Shown here in pieces: positions 45,233-56,690 of a stretch of 64,000 bases of DNA. Position numbers and translations under genes: made by a program. How positions within the stretch are numbered: the first letter of the stretch is position 1; each line of letters opens with the position of its first letter. The stretch lies in contig CAIIXF020000007.1 in NCBI GenBank assembly GCA_903813345.2, positions 39,573,671 through 39,637,670 on the forward strand. Direction: 5' to 3'. Source of the stretch: Owenia fusiformis (taxonomy: Eukaryota; Annelida; Polychaeta; Sabellida; Oweniidae). A model generated the notes under the pieces. The model saw nothing but the letters and a program-made list of their open reading frames with translations. It was not told the origin of the DNA and did not search any database.

Positions 45233-48200
45233 CTGAAAATGAAATGATATTACGTACAGGTGTAGGTGAAACCAACAAGTTAAGCTACAGAATTTTACGT
45301 TTTACTTTAAAACGTATACGTATATGTGTAGAGCCCCTCCATTAGGTAATTCCTTTTTATTTCTAACTCATCGCAGTCATATTTTAACTATCTTAATAAA
45401 GGAAAACTTAAGATTCAAAGAATAGCAAGGTTTACCTCGTACACTGGAGAGGTTAAGCAAATACGGTTTTTCAAAACGTATACGTAAACGCAAAGTACAT
45501 TGAATCAACATAGGATTGTATCGCTTTAGTCTACTTCAGATACCCGTTCAACTTCAAAGTTGCGTGTTTAGAACGGGAGTTTTTAATTTTTCACGTTGCT
45601 ATCAACGGGAATCATTATACTCATGTCTGTTGAATACTATCCTTGCAATTTTGATTTCGATGCAGAGTATAATTCTTTCTGAAGAAGATGATGTATGTTA
45701 CGCATGATTTAACTCCAATAATCTTACGAAACGAGCTCGTTTAAAATATGTATTAGAAAACCAGCTATTAAACTTCATCAATGGGATACTATGTAATCAT
45801 TACAAGCTATGGTGTAGTCTAAACAAACACTAGTGCTGAACGGCTATTTATGTGTGAACTCTACATGTATTTGTATAGGGCCGATTGATACGTTTAAGTT
45901 GCGTTCTGGATTTTATACGGTAGCTTAACCTCTCCACTATCAACTTTTAAGGTTGCCAAACGTATTGAGGGGCATGAATATACGTTATAGTAAGCTATAC
46001 TATCGACCAGAACGCAGGGGCTCAGCGTTCAGCTAGGCCACAAGTTCCTTACTTGAAACCCTGCGTTAGGAGGATGAATTGCATCGTACTTACGTTAAAT
46101 CCATTCAACGATGAATTAGTTGTGGTTTGAGAGGATGTCGTACTTTTTGTCATTCCTCCTGGAAGCTCCGATCCTGTTGTAGCATTTATGTTGGCTATTG
46201 TTGTATTAACATTATTAGCAATAATCGTTCCTGTGGTTGAAGCACCAGCAATTGTAGGGCCCGTACCTGTCGGACCAGCATCTGTGGTGACTGTTGGACC
46301 CGCAGCTGTTGTCGTTGTAGGACCGGCACCTGTTTGACCCGCAGCTGTAGTCGTTGTAGGACTGGCACCTGTTGGACCCGCAGCTGTTGTCGTTGTAGGA
46401 CCAGCGCCTGTTGAACCCGCAGCTGTAGTCGTTGTAGGACTGGCACCTGTTGGACCCGCAGCTGTTGTCGTTGTAGGACCAGCGCCTGTTGAACCCGCAG
46501 CTGTAGTCGTTGTAGGACCAGCACCTGTTGGACCCGCAGCTGTAGTCGTTGTAGGACCGGTACCTGTTGGACCCGCAGCTGTTGTCGTTGTAGGACCGGC
46601 AGCTGTAGGACCCGGAGCTATAGTTGTTGTAGGACCAGCACCTGCAGGACCCGCAGCTGTAGTTGCTGTACTATCAGCAGTTGTAAGACCCGCAGCTATA
46701 GTTGTTGTAGGACCAGCAGCTGTAGAACCTGCTATAGTTGTTGTCACGGCTAAAGTTGTTGTATCAGCTGCAGTTGTTGTCATAGCAACAGTTGTTGCAT
46801 CAGCCTCAGTTGTTGTATCAGCGTCGGTTGTTGTATCAACTGCACTGGTTGTTGTAAACAAAGCGGTATCCACCAATTCACAGTCGGAGGCATTATAACA
46901 ATAATTTTGGGCCACATCCTCGTCAACCAAGCCGTCTCCGTCATCATCATACGGCGCCTAAAAAGTACAAGTTAAACACTCATCAGAGTGAGATTGCAGT
47001 ATGGGTCTGTATTTTGTAATCGTGTAACATCCAAAAGAGGTAGTCAACAACTACTTCAATGTGTTTTTATTTAGGGCCGGTGTTATAAAGCTGAAATGAG
47101 TTTTATATACTTTGATTTACTACAAATGGTGTTTGAGACCAAAGGAAAAATTAAACTTTGCAATAGTTTGACTTAACTTGTTAAAAATGAGCTTCGTCTT
47201 CAGTTTAGAACTCCAGTATGCTCTGCGCTCAGGGCAATGTTTGTTCGGTATACGTTTGGATACTTACATTAGGCGTGTAGAGTTCCTCATCTATTCGCCC
47301 ATCGCAGTCATTGTCGATTCCATCGCCAAGCACAGTAGGAGTTGGAGTACATGGTAGTGCAATTGGTGCTAACCTTTGGCCACCTTGAATTGGCAACAAT
47401 AAAGTCACGTTACATAGTGCATTTTAGATTTAAAATTGTGATGCATGCATATTATAATGTATTGTTATATAAAATAGTATTATATCATAACATATTATAT
47501 TGTATTATAATCTATAATATCACATTATATAATATTATATTATATTATTCTTCATGCAGTTAGTTGCATCATAGTAGTGTTTATGTGGTGATGGCATCTT
47601 GGTAATCAGGTAAAGCAAAAATTCGCTTTAGAGATTTGTATTTTCCTATAAAGGCCGATCCAGAAGTTCTGATAAAAAGTTAGGGCATTTTTATCAGGAC
47701 TTCTGGATCGGCCCTTGTATAATTTCGTTATGAGAAACGATGTTAATGGGCGTAGCCAAGCACGAGACAGACGTGACAAGTGCCTCGGAAAATAGTATTC
47801 TTCAACAAAAGAATGGAAACGAAGTCAAAAGGTAGTAATATGCCTCCTTTAGTCCTTTACCTCGCCCATTAATTTTGCTTTGCCTGAATTAAGATCCTGG
47901 CTACATCCCTGTTGTAAGTATACAAAGGAAAATGCAACACTACAAATAATGATTCATTTGGACAAACAATATATTATACCTGTGTATCCATATGACTCGT
48001 ACTTGACGACACCGTGTATCATAAAGGCAAACGAAACTGTTGGGTTTGTATGGTAAAGCGTATGTGTCCCGTCAACGACCTCATACTGCATAATCGAGTA
48101 TGACGTACCATCCGCGTCAAGCTCGTACCAGTCGACGCCAGAGAGAGTGTCGCCATCTAGGATCAATCCCGATATTGCGTCTGTGTTGATGATAACGTTG

Positions 48201-50462
48201 ATCATCTGTTGATATGGTGCTGCGATTAGAATTGCAGATTTGGCAGTGGCAAATGTATAAATACTGTCGTACTGTTCCACAGGTGGGATGATCGTCATAA
48301 AAGGATCCGAGTCTACACCATCTGCCGCGGCGCTCTTACTGAAAAGTACCACCAATGAGGGCTTGGTGCATACGATGTGGCAATACACGGGTGTTGAGTT
48401 GGTATCGATTTCTCGGACATCTCCCTTATTAAGTGTTACGGTATCAACGATGGTGGCGTTTCCTGAACAATTATACGTGATTGTATTAGCGTCAGCACCG
48501 GAGACTATCCTCAGAATATCACCCCCTGTTCTCTCCATTAACGGCGCCGTGATAAAAACCTTTCCCCATGTTTTAGCCGGTGGTATATGCTCCACTAGAT
48601 GGTCACTGCTTCCAGTAACCGCGTCTGTGACCGCAATGGACTGCCGTGTACTCCCCGAAAACAGAGCTACGGGGTTGTTCGACTCCAGCTCTAACCCAGT
48701 CAGATCCGTCGTTGCACTTACTTGGTACGTTTGGAAGCTTTCTAGCGTAAAAGATACCGTCTCGTTGGCTGTATCATTGAAGTATGACACGGTGGTATTG
48801 TCATATGCCGCAACAACACAAAACGCAAAGTCTCCCATCGTCGGTTCAGCGCCAACAACAATATTTTCCGTACCAAGGGCATCTATCGGGAGCACTAAAA
48901 ATCCATCAGCTGTTAAGAATTCTTTGTTCAGTGCGTAAACGACAATTTCAGCTGTAGAAGAGATGTAAACTCCCTTATCTGAAACGGTGGAATCCTCGGA
49001 CATCTCTAGGTCATGTGATATTGTCACATTGATGACAGAACCTGGAATCATTATACTTTTTATGACAATGTTATGAATTTCTCAATTTATTGAATTCGTT
49101 TGAAATACCGTGACATTGATGATACCAAAAACACTATTGATAGAGAGGTTAAGCAACATCATTTTATAGCGTGGACCGCAAACGTAAACCCATACGTTCT
49201 GTTTACGTTCTCTGAACAAAAGTGCTTTAAGCTGAGCACTTTATAAACCAAGGAAACATTAATTATAAAATGATTTTTACCTTTTTGCTGTGTTCATATT
49301 TCTACTTTAAAATAATAAAGATGAATGTGATGTTTCCCAGACTGACAATGTTTATAAGTTGATTAAGTAGCCGTTGGCCGACATGTGGTGATAATAGGTA
49401 AATTTGGTCTTCCTTGTAAAATTGTTATGAATGCTATTTAATTCACAAAATCCTACCTTTTGTTATTACCAGATTGCGTTCGTCAACAATTCCAGCTGAC
49501 TTTGGCGATGTTACATTTACGAAAACATCTTCATCGGACTGCGTTGTAATAAACAGAAGTTTATCCAAATTTGGGACGTAAGCAATTTGTTCTTGCAACA
49601 AAGGATTCTCCATGAAGACCAATGCGAACTCCGTTCCTGAATTATCCAGTGCTCCTACGAATAAAACAAATTAAATTGATTGTTTCTAATCCCAAAACAA
49701 GTTTGAAATAGATTAATTGATTGTTTGTTGCTTTGTTTGTTTGATTGGTGGATTGATCTTTAGATTTGTGATAATTTCTAAATGAGATGATATTAAAACC
49801 TACCATTTGTGCCACGCAGAAGAAAAACAAATGCCATCAAAATCAAATGCATTTTCTGATATATTTTCTCATTCATATTTTTTTTATTATCTAGTGTAAA
49901 ATATTTTTGTTTTAGAAAATATATGAAAAATACTGTGCTATCTAAACGTCATAATTATGGTCAAATTTCTTCCGTGGTCGAAATGCTTCGATTTAATTTG
50001 CTTCTGAGGAGGAAACCTCCGATCGCCGGATAACAAGGTTTGCATTTAAAGCTATTAAAGTTCACACCTCTGGATAGCAAATATACATTTTCAGTTTTGG
50101 GTTGTTTAAGGCTGAAATGAATTGTAGGCTTCACGATCATATTGTAGTTGTTTGACCATATGTAAATAAAACGAAAATAATTTACTCCAAAGTTACTATG
50201 GTTAAATATTAGTTTGTTGGTGACCATGACTAGAATCCGTTTCCAGAAAATAATGGAATGAAATTTATTCACTGAAGTTTATATTACGAAACGGAGGTTT
50301 AGACTAGTTGTCGGATCTTGACTTTAATAAAGTTTCGAGGTTATACCAACTTAAAATGATTAAATTGTGTGTAGATGTCAATCTATATAAAAATTAACAC
50401 CTACCCATTTCACTGGCCACCATTAAAAGCAGAAATAGACAACGCATCAGTTTAGTTGTCAT
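44417..50462 (-). CDS. IgGFc-binding-domain transmembrane mucin (complete gene span)
   Basis: Exons on the minus strand are 50405-50462 (signal peptide), 49457-49654, 47980-49041, 47268-47383, 46094-46957 and 44417-45232. Lengths sum to 3114 nt (1037 residues), and every junction phase agrees (1,1,1,0,0). In order the protein has: a signal peptide; an IgGFc-binding-protein N-terminal domain (family PF17517 by pattern: GTEFALVFMEN, LLFITT, HIPPAKTWGK, GGDILRIVSG); two Asp-rich loops (DGIDNDCDGRIDEE and DDDGDGLVDED); a Thr/Gly/Pro mucin stalk; one TM helix; and a Ser/Pro/Ala tail. Invertebrate IgGFc-domain proteins are often surface or mucus proteins. The ligand is unknown, and IgG binding itself is a vertebrate property that should not be assumed. 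Confidence 0.88.
45527..45690 (+). repeat. Interspersed repeat, copy 1
   Basis: AGTCTACTTCAGATAC through TTTGATTTCGATGCAGAGTA is shared with 61133-61252. It lies in the last intron of the IgGFc mucin. Confidence 0.6.
46094..46957 (-). CDS. Exon 5 of IgGFc mucin (second Asp loop and mucin stalk)
   Basis: An 864-nt phase 0 exon between CTTTTTAG and AAC|GTAAGT. It opens with APYDDDGDGLVDED, then a Thr/Ala/Asp stretch, then about eleven 13-residue repeats of the PTGAGPTTTTAAG type (39 bp each, roughly 46250-46640). These are a likely O-glycosylated stalk. Without splicing the frame would stop after FILLTQGFK near 46049. Confidence 0.85.
47268..47383 (-). CDS. Exon 4 of IgGFc mucin (DxDNDCDG loop)
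   Basis: A 116-nt exon, phase 1 in and phase 0 out (AAT|GTAAGT). It encodes a Pro/Thr linker and DGIDNDCDGRIDEE, a calcium-binding-type Asp loop common after IgGFc domains in invertebrate proteins. Confidence 0.8.
47446..47557. repeat. TA-rich low-complexity tract
   Basis: Runs of TATTATAT-type sequence in an intron of the IgGFc mucin. Confidence 0.7.
47651..47716. mobile_element. 66-bp near-perfect hairpin
   Basis: GGCCGATCCAGAAGTTCTGA and TCAGGACTTCTGGATCGGCC pair around a short loop. Confidence 0.65.
47980..49041 (-). CDS. Exon 3 of IgGFc mucin (main IgGFc-binding domain)
   Basis: A 1062-nt phase 1 exon between GATTCCAG and ACAG|GTATAA, coding 354 residues. Family-like motifs include DFAFCVVAAYDNTTV, NPVALFSGSTR, the HIPPAKTWGK block and the closing VKYESYGYTG. 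Several N-x-S/T sites are present. Confidence 0.9.
49457..49654 (-). CDS. Exon 2 of IgGFc mucin (start of IgGFc-binding domain)
   Basis: A 198-nt phase 1 exon between ATTCGTAG and AAAG|GTAGGA. It contains GTEFALVFMEN and KLLFITTQSDED, the opening strands of the domain. Confidence 0.85.
49804..49852 (-). CDS. First exon B: alternative signal peptide of the IgGFc mucin
   Basis: ATG at 49852 reads MHLILMAFVFLLRGTNG and ends in phase 1 at AATG|GTAGGT, 149 bp upstream of the next acceptor. It has the same phase and job as exon A but no internal acceptor, so it would be used from a second promoter rather than spliced after exon A. Confidence 0.6.
50405..50462 (-). CDS. First exon A: signal peptide of the IgGFc mucin
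   Basis: ATG at 50462 reads MTTKLMRCLFLLLMVAS, a basic n-region and Leu-rich core, and ends in phase 1 at ATGG|GTAGGT. It joins in frame to exon 49457-49654. Confidence 0.75.
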
Positions 50463-51390
50463 GTTCAAAATTTCCTTAATACTTATAATAAATAAATCCT
50501 TGAATATACGCTTGGTGTCTCTACTAGCGAATTTAGATTTCTTATTAATAAGTGAAATAGAGGACTAGGAATTTGATTTAAACCACATCAATATGGAATA
50601 TGCATTGCGTAACCATCACCATATAATTTACATTATTTGTAGGGAATATAATATAATTAATACAAATCTTTCACATGATAACAAAACAAATCTGCCGATG
50701 GCATTGTGCGCAATCCCGATTTCGATACTTTGCTCAAAGAGCGTGCAAACAGGTAAATAATCCCAAGCTCGATGCACTATGCGGTCGCGTAGCAGCCATG
50801 TTTGTTTGAAAGGCTGTGTTATTTTTAATTTTATTTCCGGAAACTATACGTATACAGTGAAAATACAGCAAACATGACCTCTGAATTACACGTTCCCAAC
50901 GCCTTTGATTGCTCGTAAATTCTATTATAAGAACACGATCGCGTTATTCAGGAAGGGGACGGAGTTTGAGTTTATGCAAGTGTAAGCACAACCAAAAATA
51001 ACTTGATATTTGAAATGAAATCGTAACTATTAGTAAAGTATCCATTTTCTCTACTGCCACGATTGCACTTTTTCCAACGTCAGACGTATCGCAAATAACA
51101 GCGCATGAGTATGACACGAGAAAATTGCACTTCCCAGGCACACACACACTGGTTTATTGTTAAAACAATTATTAAGGATGAAAAACGAAGTGTCCTAGAC
51201 ACATCTATTAATAAAATAAAGATCACTAGCAAAACCAAACTTTATCTGGAAATACGCATCTAAGGTTGTACTTCATTGACTATTGCGCAGTCATTTTGCG
51301 CATCCTAAATCCTATCCTCGTTTAAGCTCTCGATGGATGAGAATAGATATTGTACTTGAATCAGAAAATGAGCCTTCCATTCTTTGTTAT
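50463..51390. other. Upstream region of the IgGFc mucin, no gene seen
   Basis: Likely contains the promoter of first exon A. I see no confident TATA or initiator motif. Confidence 0.4.
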
Positions 51391-51565
51391 TCCGGTGTAA
51401 AAGGGTAAGTGGTCCTATCAAATTTTGGTCCTACTCTCTATTGATTTATATTGTGACCTAATCACAATTATTTTCCTTATTATTTATACACAGTCAGGGC
51501 CAGTAAGGGCCGTAAGGAAAGGGGAACATAATCCACAGGGGACCATACTTTCTTTTACACCGGTA
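51391..51565. mobile_element. CCGGTGTAAAAG MITE
   Basis: Ends CCGGTGTAAAAG / CTTTTACACCGG, about 175 bp. Confidence 0.65.
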
Positions 51566-51574
51566 TATTTGTAG

Positions 51575-51660
51575 TTCAGGGAAATAATTATCGGCTTGCA
51601 GGCTGCGGGTTCGTGTCCCGCCGTGGCGATTCTATTTTTATTTTTATTTTATTTTTGATT
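51575..51660 (+). mobile_element. tRNA-like fragment with T-rich tail (SINE relic)
   Basis: GCGGGTTCGTGTCCCGC forms a perfect T-arm (5-bp stem, 7-nt loop) and is followed by a TATTTTTATTTT tail. Acceptor and anticodon stems do not pair, so it is not a functional tRNA. Confidence 0.5.
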
Positions 51661-51777
51661 TTGATCCTTTTGGAACCACTAATATTGCTTTATTTTCTTC
51701 ATACTTTTTATATGACACAAATTTATATTTATTAAGTTTAGTTGTTCTTATTTTCACAAATGTTATTATACATAGGG

Positions 51778-51919
51778 GTTATGCACTGGGAGGTTTTGGA
51801 TACAGGAAATATCCCGAGGGATATACAATATATCTTCCCGAGGGACCGAAGGGACCGAGGGAAGATGTATTGTATATCCCAAGGGATATTCCATGTATCC
51901 AAACCGACCGTGCATAACT
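51778..51919. mobile_element. 142-bp palindrome around CCCGAGGGACCGAAGGGACC
   Basis: GGTTATGCAC...GGATACA pairs with TGTATCC...GTGCATAACT across about 60-bp arms, abutting the 51922 MITE. Confidence 0.7.
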
Positions 51920-51921
51920 GG

Positions 51922-52266
51922 TGTATCTCATACTTGAGTGGGTTTAGGGTAGATATAACCTTTTCCACCTTTTTCAAATGACAAGATATTTATATTTAAC
52001 ATTTTCGTAATATTCTTTTTGTTCAATACAATGAAATTGTAACATTTAAACTTAAAAAAATTAAATTTTAAAATCAAAAAATTAAAACTTTTGATATTTA
52101 AACTTTTTTAAACTTTTGAAAAATTCCCGGGAGCGGGATGGATATATTATATCTGCCCGCATTTGGCCTGGAGCGGGACATATACAATATATCCTGCCCG
52201 CTCCTCAGATACGATATATATTCCCGGGTGATATCTACCCCAAACCCACTCAAGTATGAGATACAT
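51922..52266. mobile_element. ATCTCATACTTGAGTGGG MITE, copy 2
   Basis: Inverse orientation of copy 1 with longer interior. Ends TGTATCTCATACTTGAGTGG and its inverse. Abuts a palindrome on its left. Confidence 0.7.
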
Positions 52267-52916
52267 CAGTATATCTTCTACCTAGAATTGTAGAAAACAA
52301 CTGATACACTGTGAAGTACTACCTTGATAGTCTAGGTTTTTGAAAAGCTACTCCGTATTGTGAGTTTTTTGTCGCTTGTAATTTGAATGTATTACAGGTT
52401 GTCTATAAAGTCTCCTTACAACTCCAATACAAAGTATGAGAAAGTGTAAAGGGACTTTATGGACACCGTGTAATATCATTATTGACATATATAAGTTTTG
52501 CACGGTGAACCAGATGTAACAAAAAATTATCTCTCAGAATAAAGAAAAATATAGATGTCTGGGCAAGAGCAATTATGTCTGTATTGAAAATGAGGAACAG
52601 TTGATCAAATATAGATGCCTCATTCATTCATTTGTCCAATAAAAAGCATAACCGTCTTCTGCAATATCGTCTGAATATATCATTCTGTGAATTTCCATCT
52701 TTGTAGTCTTCTTCAAGCGTTCGGTGTTTACTTTGACCGATGGGTGCTGGGTGAAAGAAGATGAAGAATTTGCAATTGGTAAATTGGTACATTATTCGGA
52801 CCAAGAATAAAAAAAGAGATCGGACATACAGTGCTTCCATCTTTCTTGTTTTAAACGAATTACACAATAAATAAGTGCCCAAATTTATTTTAGTTTTAAT
52901 AAAAATAAGTTAAATC

Positions 52917-53655
52917 AAGAAGCAAAAGTCTTTTCTGGGTCACCGTGAATGGCATGATTTCCTCGAGTCTCTTCAGTTGCAAGGCAACCATACTGGGACC
53001 GATTCGCGTCGTTCCACTACTGCCCTTGGTGGGGGCCCACTACCATACTGTATGACTCCCGGCGTCTACTATAGCCCATAAGTGGAGGAACCAACCACAG
53101 TCTCACAATCTGTCTCCGACAAGAGCAGTCAGAGAACCGACCCATGCCAAGGGCCGGTAAACGGTTGGACCTTCGGGCCGAGTGCCCTGTAGAACTATTA
53201 TCAAGAACGCCGTACCTGAGGCTCGAATGCGGGACCTTGTATCCCTCGGTACGCACGACCACAGTCTCTAACCACCCAGGCTACACTGCTCAGGTGCCAG
53301 CAATGCTCAAAAATGTTATAGTTATACCGGGTGTTCTGTAGTGCAATAATCAAAAATACTCCGTACCTGCGGCTCGAACTTGGGACCTCCGTATCCCACT
53401 TCGTTCGATTGCGATTAGTCTCTTCACTACGAGGCTACACTGCTCAGGTGCCAACATAGCTCAAAAATGTTATAGTTATACCGGGTGTTCTGTAGTGCAA
53501 TAATCAAAAATACTCCGTACCTGCGGCTCGAACGGGGGACCTCCGTATCCCACTTCGTTCGATTACGATTAGTCTCTAGTCTCTACGCCACTAGGCTACA
53601 TTGCTTGGATGTCAGTAGTGGTAAAAAATAATGTAGTTGTTATAATTATTTGCTT
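52917..53655 (-). mobile_element. tRNA-derived SINE with three tandem tRNA-like heads
   Basis: Same body and both same ends as the 36875 copy, but the promoter region is triplicated: B-box cores TTCGAGCC lie near 53223, 53373 and 53525, separated by a repeated GGGTGTTCTGTAGTGCAATA segment. Confidence 0.7.
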
Positions 53656-54460
53656 GAGTTAACATAATGTAAATGTATTGAAACTAATTAACTCCATTTA
53701 AAAGTTGGAGTCGAAGTTTAAATATTTGATCGAGGAAACGGAATGAACTCAAACAATGAGCTCTTGCAAGTGATAACACTAGTCACAAAGCAAGGCTGTA
53801 CAGAAAGTACATGTTTGGCATTATATTTCAGATCCATCGGGAAAGTAAAACATCGCAAGATATGGAGAAAAAACATTTTGAACGTTTATGCTAATATGAA
53901 ATTTCAATTGCGTCTCAAAGAAATGACAAGGGGCAAATGACTACTGTATAGTAAGCGTATATGAGTGAAAACAATTGCAACTAATATGTCCAGATCGGTC
54001 AATGTAATTGAAAGAGAAAATTAGCTATTTTCCTTATTTCGGCGCATTGGAATAATTAATCGGATTACATTCAGTACTAATAAGTAATACGCGTGGCACT
54101 GGCACAATCGTTGTGATTAATACAGCTCGAGAATGGCAAAAGGCCAAATCAACTTCATCTACCGAATCTGAATGAAACTGAACATTCAATCATGACATGA
54201 AATATCTAGTTAAGACTTAACTGCATAAAACATTTAATCGTTAACTTTGGCATAAACATCCAATTAAAGAATTTTTCGTCTGCAAAAATAAAATCATGCA
54301 CAGGCTCTCAAGAATCTCTCTATCATTTCATTGGTAACAGTGTCTGTATTCGGCCACACTCCTCTCTATAAGTTTGGCAACCAATCGTTTTTATTAAATA
54401 GAAAATCGAAGCCTGACAATGTTTGAATCACAATGTTGTGACCCCGGTTTTGACTTAATT

Positions 54461-54552
54461 AGCCTTGCCTCGGTGTATTTTTATCTTTGTTGATTTTGAT
54501 TTAATTTGATTTTTCAATATAAATAAACTATAACATCGACTTGGGCAAGGCT
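54461..54552. mobile_element. Short relative of the GCCTTGCC MITE
   Basis: 92 bp with ends AGCCTTGCC / GGCAAGGCT and TTA on both sides. Confidence 0.55.
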
Positions 54553-54599
54553 TACAATATATCGGATATTCATGTCTTTGAAGATTTTCTTTACATCGC

Positions 54600-54965
54600 C
54601 AAACATCAGCATGCTATTAAAACTTAACATTTACCCAAAATGCCCAAAACTAAAACTTAAAATTTTCCCAAAATGCCCAAAACTGAACCTTAACATTTAC
54701 CCAAAATGCCCAAAACTTAATCAGTTCTTAACATCCGTAGAAACATCCCTGAACATTTCAAATGAATCCCCCAAACGGTTTGGCTGGAAACCTGTAGACA
54801 AGCTTCATCAGAAAAGATTTTAGGATGGAAAATTCAAAATGGCTGCCTTAACATTTAACCAGAATGCCGAAAAACTAATCAGTTCAAAATTTTTATACGT
54901 AGAAACATCTCTAAAAATGTCATATGAATCTCTGAAATGGTTTGGCTGGAAGCTGGGGACAACAT
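54600..54965 (+). repeat. Short tandem repeat and decayed relatives
   Basis: Three units of about 39 bp (TTACCCAAAATGCCCAAAAC) at 54620-54720, then two related blocks sharing CGTAGAAACATC and GGTTTGGCTGGAA. Confidence 0.65.
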
Positions 54966-56260
54966 CGTACCTTTTTAGGTACGATAAAAATAGACCCCTG
55001 CTAACACCATCAATAACTTTCATATACTCAAACTGATTGACGCAGATAGTGTGTAATTCTGAGAAAGATAGACTCGAATATGTTTCACTCTGATCATCCT
55101 CCGATCACAGGGCTTCAAAATTCAGAATATCTTCTTTATTTTACCCCCTGTTATGACCAAGTTGGAAGCGCCCGATTAAACTGAATCACGTGATCTAATG
55201 ATGTGCCGATGACGTATACATGATTGCTGTCGCAGCGTTGCGACAGCGAATCAAATTGCGAGTTCTTAATCGGGGAAATGTTAACTGCTTATAGCAGGGG
55301 GAAGAAGGAGGTACGGATTCTGGACACCTGCTTAGGAGGATGCACTCGGATGAGATGGATTATTTCACTTACTCTCAAAAATTACCCTATCTAGTTACAA
55401 AAGATGGCACTTATCACGACTAGCTCTATTTTATTATAATCATGGTACGTTCTCACATGTCTACGTCGTAGTCAGGTTTAGGGTCTTTAACAGAAACAGC
55501 TCTTTTGCATTCTGTCCATTCAATAGGGAGGTTAAGATTAGCGTAAAAATATACGTGTACCTATCCCCATCCGTATGTTTGTTACGGATATGTTTCGGTA
55601 ATGCGTATTGCAAATGAGTTTTAAAAGGCTACGAAACCGTATGCTACATTTTATGATAACATTAATATCCTAATTATAGAATGAAAACCATGCGATGGCT
55701 TATATGGCATATACCAGAATGTCACCTCCAAGAACTGTTATATACTTCAGAGAGCTAGAGAGTGTGGTGTAGCATGACTGTTGTTGGGAGGGGGTGATGC
55801 TTGAGGGTCCGCTAATGGGGCAGTGACTTAAGCCGAAATGTTAAATTTCTAGCATGATCCAGCAATGAGAGTGACCAAATAGTAAAGTTAAACAATTAAA
55901 ACCACGAGAAAATGGCTGATTTCATACATTTACAATAAGCAAAACTGATGAAGAATGTGTAAATTAAACAATTTCATGCATCATCACATGGCATCGTCTA
56001 TCGCATCAATGAATGTGTTCGACCACTTAATATCTATGTAGATCGATGAGAAATGTTTGTTGTTACTATTCTGAAGTTTATTGGATGAAATTTGATCTAG
56101 AAATGACATAATTTGTTGGATAAAAACTTACGTTTTCGAATTACCTATCTGCGGCCATTTATAGGTAATTACGTATCGTAAACCCTGTAACTTAGGTAAA
56201 TACCGTTTAGTGTAATAACAAACTACGTATTATATAGGTACAGGTAAATGGGTTATTTAC
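54966..56260. other. No gene seen
   Basis: Contains a small inverted motif (GCTGTCGCAGCGTTGCGACAGC near 55230 as two half-sites) and otherwise unremarkable AT-rich sequence. Confidence 0.5.
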
Positions 56261-56635
56261 GTTAATCTTAAACTCCCTAATATTAGACTCCTTACGTCCA
56301 GACGCCCAATTCCTGAACGCCCGTCCAACGGGTATCAAAGACCCAGTCTCTTTCTCGGGACCAAATATACCAACTAGGAATGTTGCAAAAAATCCAAGTG
56401 AAAATATCATTGAAAATCCAATTGTACTAAACATGAATATTCCAAATTGTAGGAAAAAGTGGACCTGTCCACATAAACACCGCCGCACCTAATGTTGTGC
56501 ACGGCCCCAGAGTATTGAGATAGCGATGGACTCAATGGGATGCTTTTGTGTGGACAGATGGTATAATTCTGCTAAGTGCACTACATAGTCAACAGAAAGG
56601 CCAACTTCCAAAAATAGGTTCATTGATACAAGTAC
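56261..56635 (-). pseudogene. Dispatched/patched-like (RND) fragment with two frameshifts
   Basis: After TTTTCAG the minus strand encodes LFLEVGLSVDYVVHLAELYH, the GxSVDxVxH signature of the eighth/ninth TM region of Dispatched and patched-domain proteins. Further on, FGIFMFSTIGFSMIFSLGFF fits the last TM helices. Between them the frame must shift once near the C-run at 56505-56510 and again near the A-run at 56454-56458. A GTAAAT donor follows at 56260. Either the locus is decayed, or two homopolymer sequencing errors are present. Confidence 0.65.
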
Positions 56636-56690
56636 CTGAAAACAAAAACATAGTTTTGATACTAATAGCTCTGTCACTAGCTGACTCTTA

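Noticed and set aside
44388-45236. Plus-strand open frames opposite the mucin tail
   Set aside because: These are antisense shadows of the Ser/Pro/Ala repeat exon.
48288-48938. 216-codon plus-strand open frame
   Set aside because: It is antisense to the IgGFc domain exon and has no recognisable product.
51600-51640. tRNA gene
   Set aside because: Only the T-arm is well formed; acceptor and anticodon stems do not pair and an AT-rich tail follows.
54572-54823. Repeat protein (KCPKLNLNIYP units)
   Set aside because: This is a translation of a short DNA tandem repeat with no supporting start or splice context.
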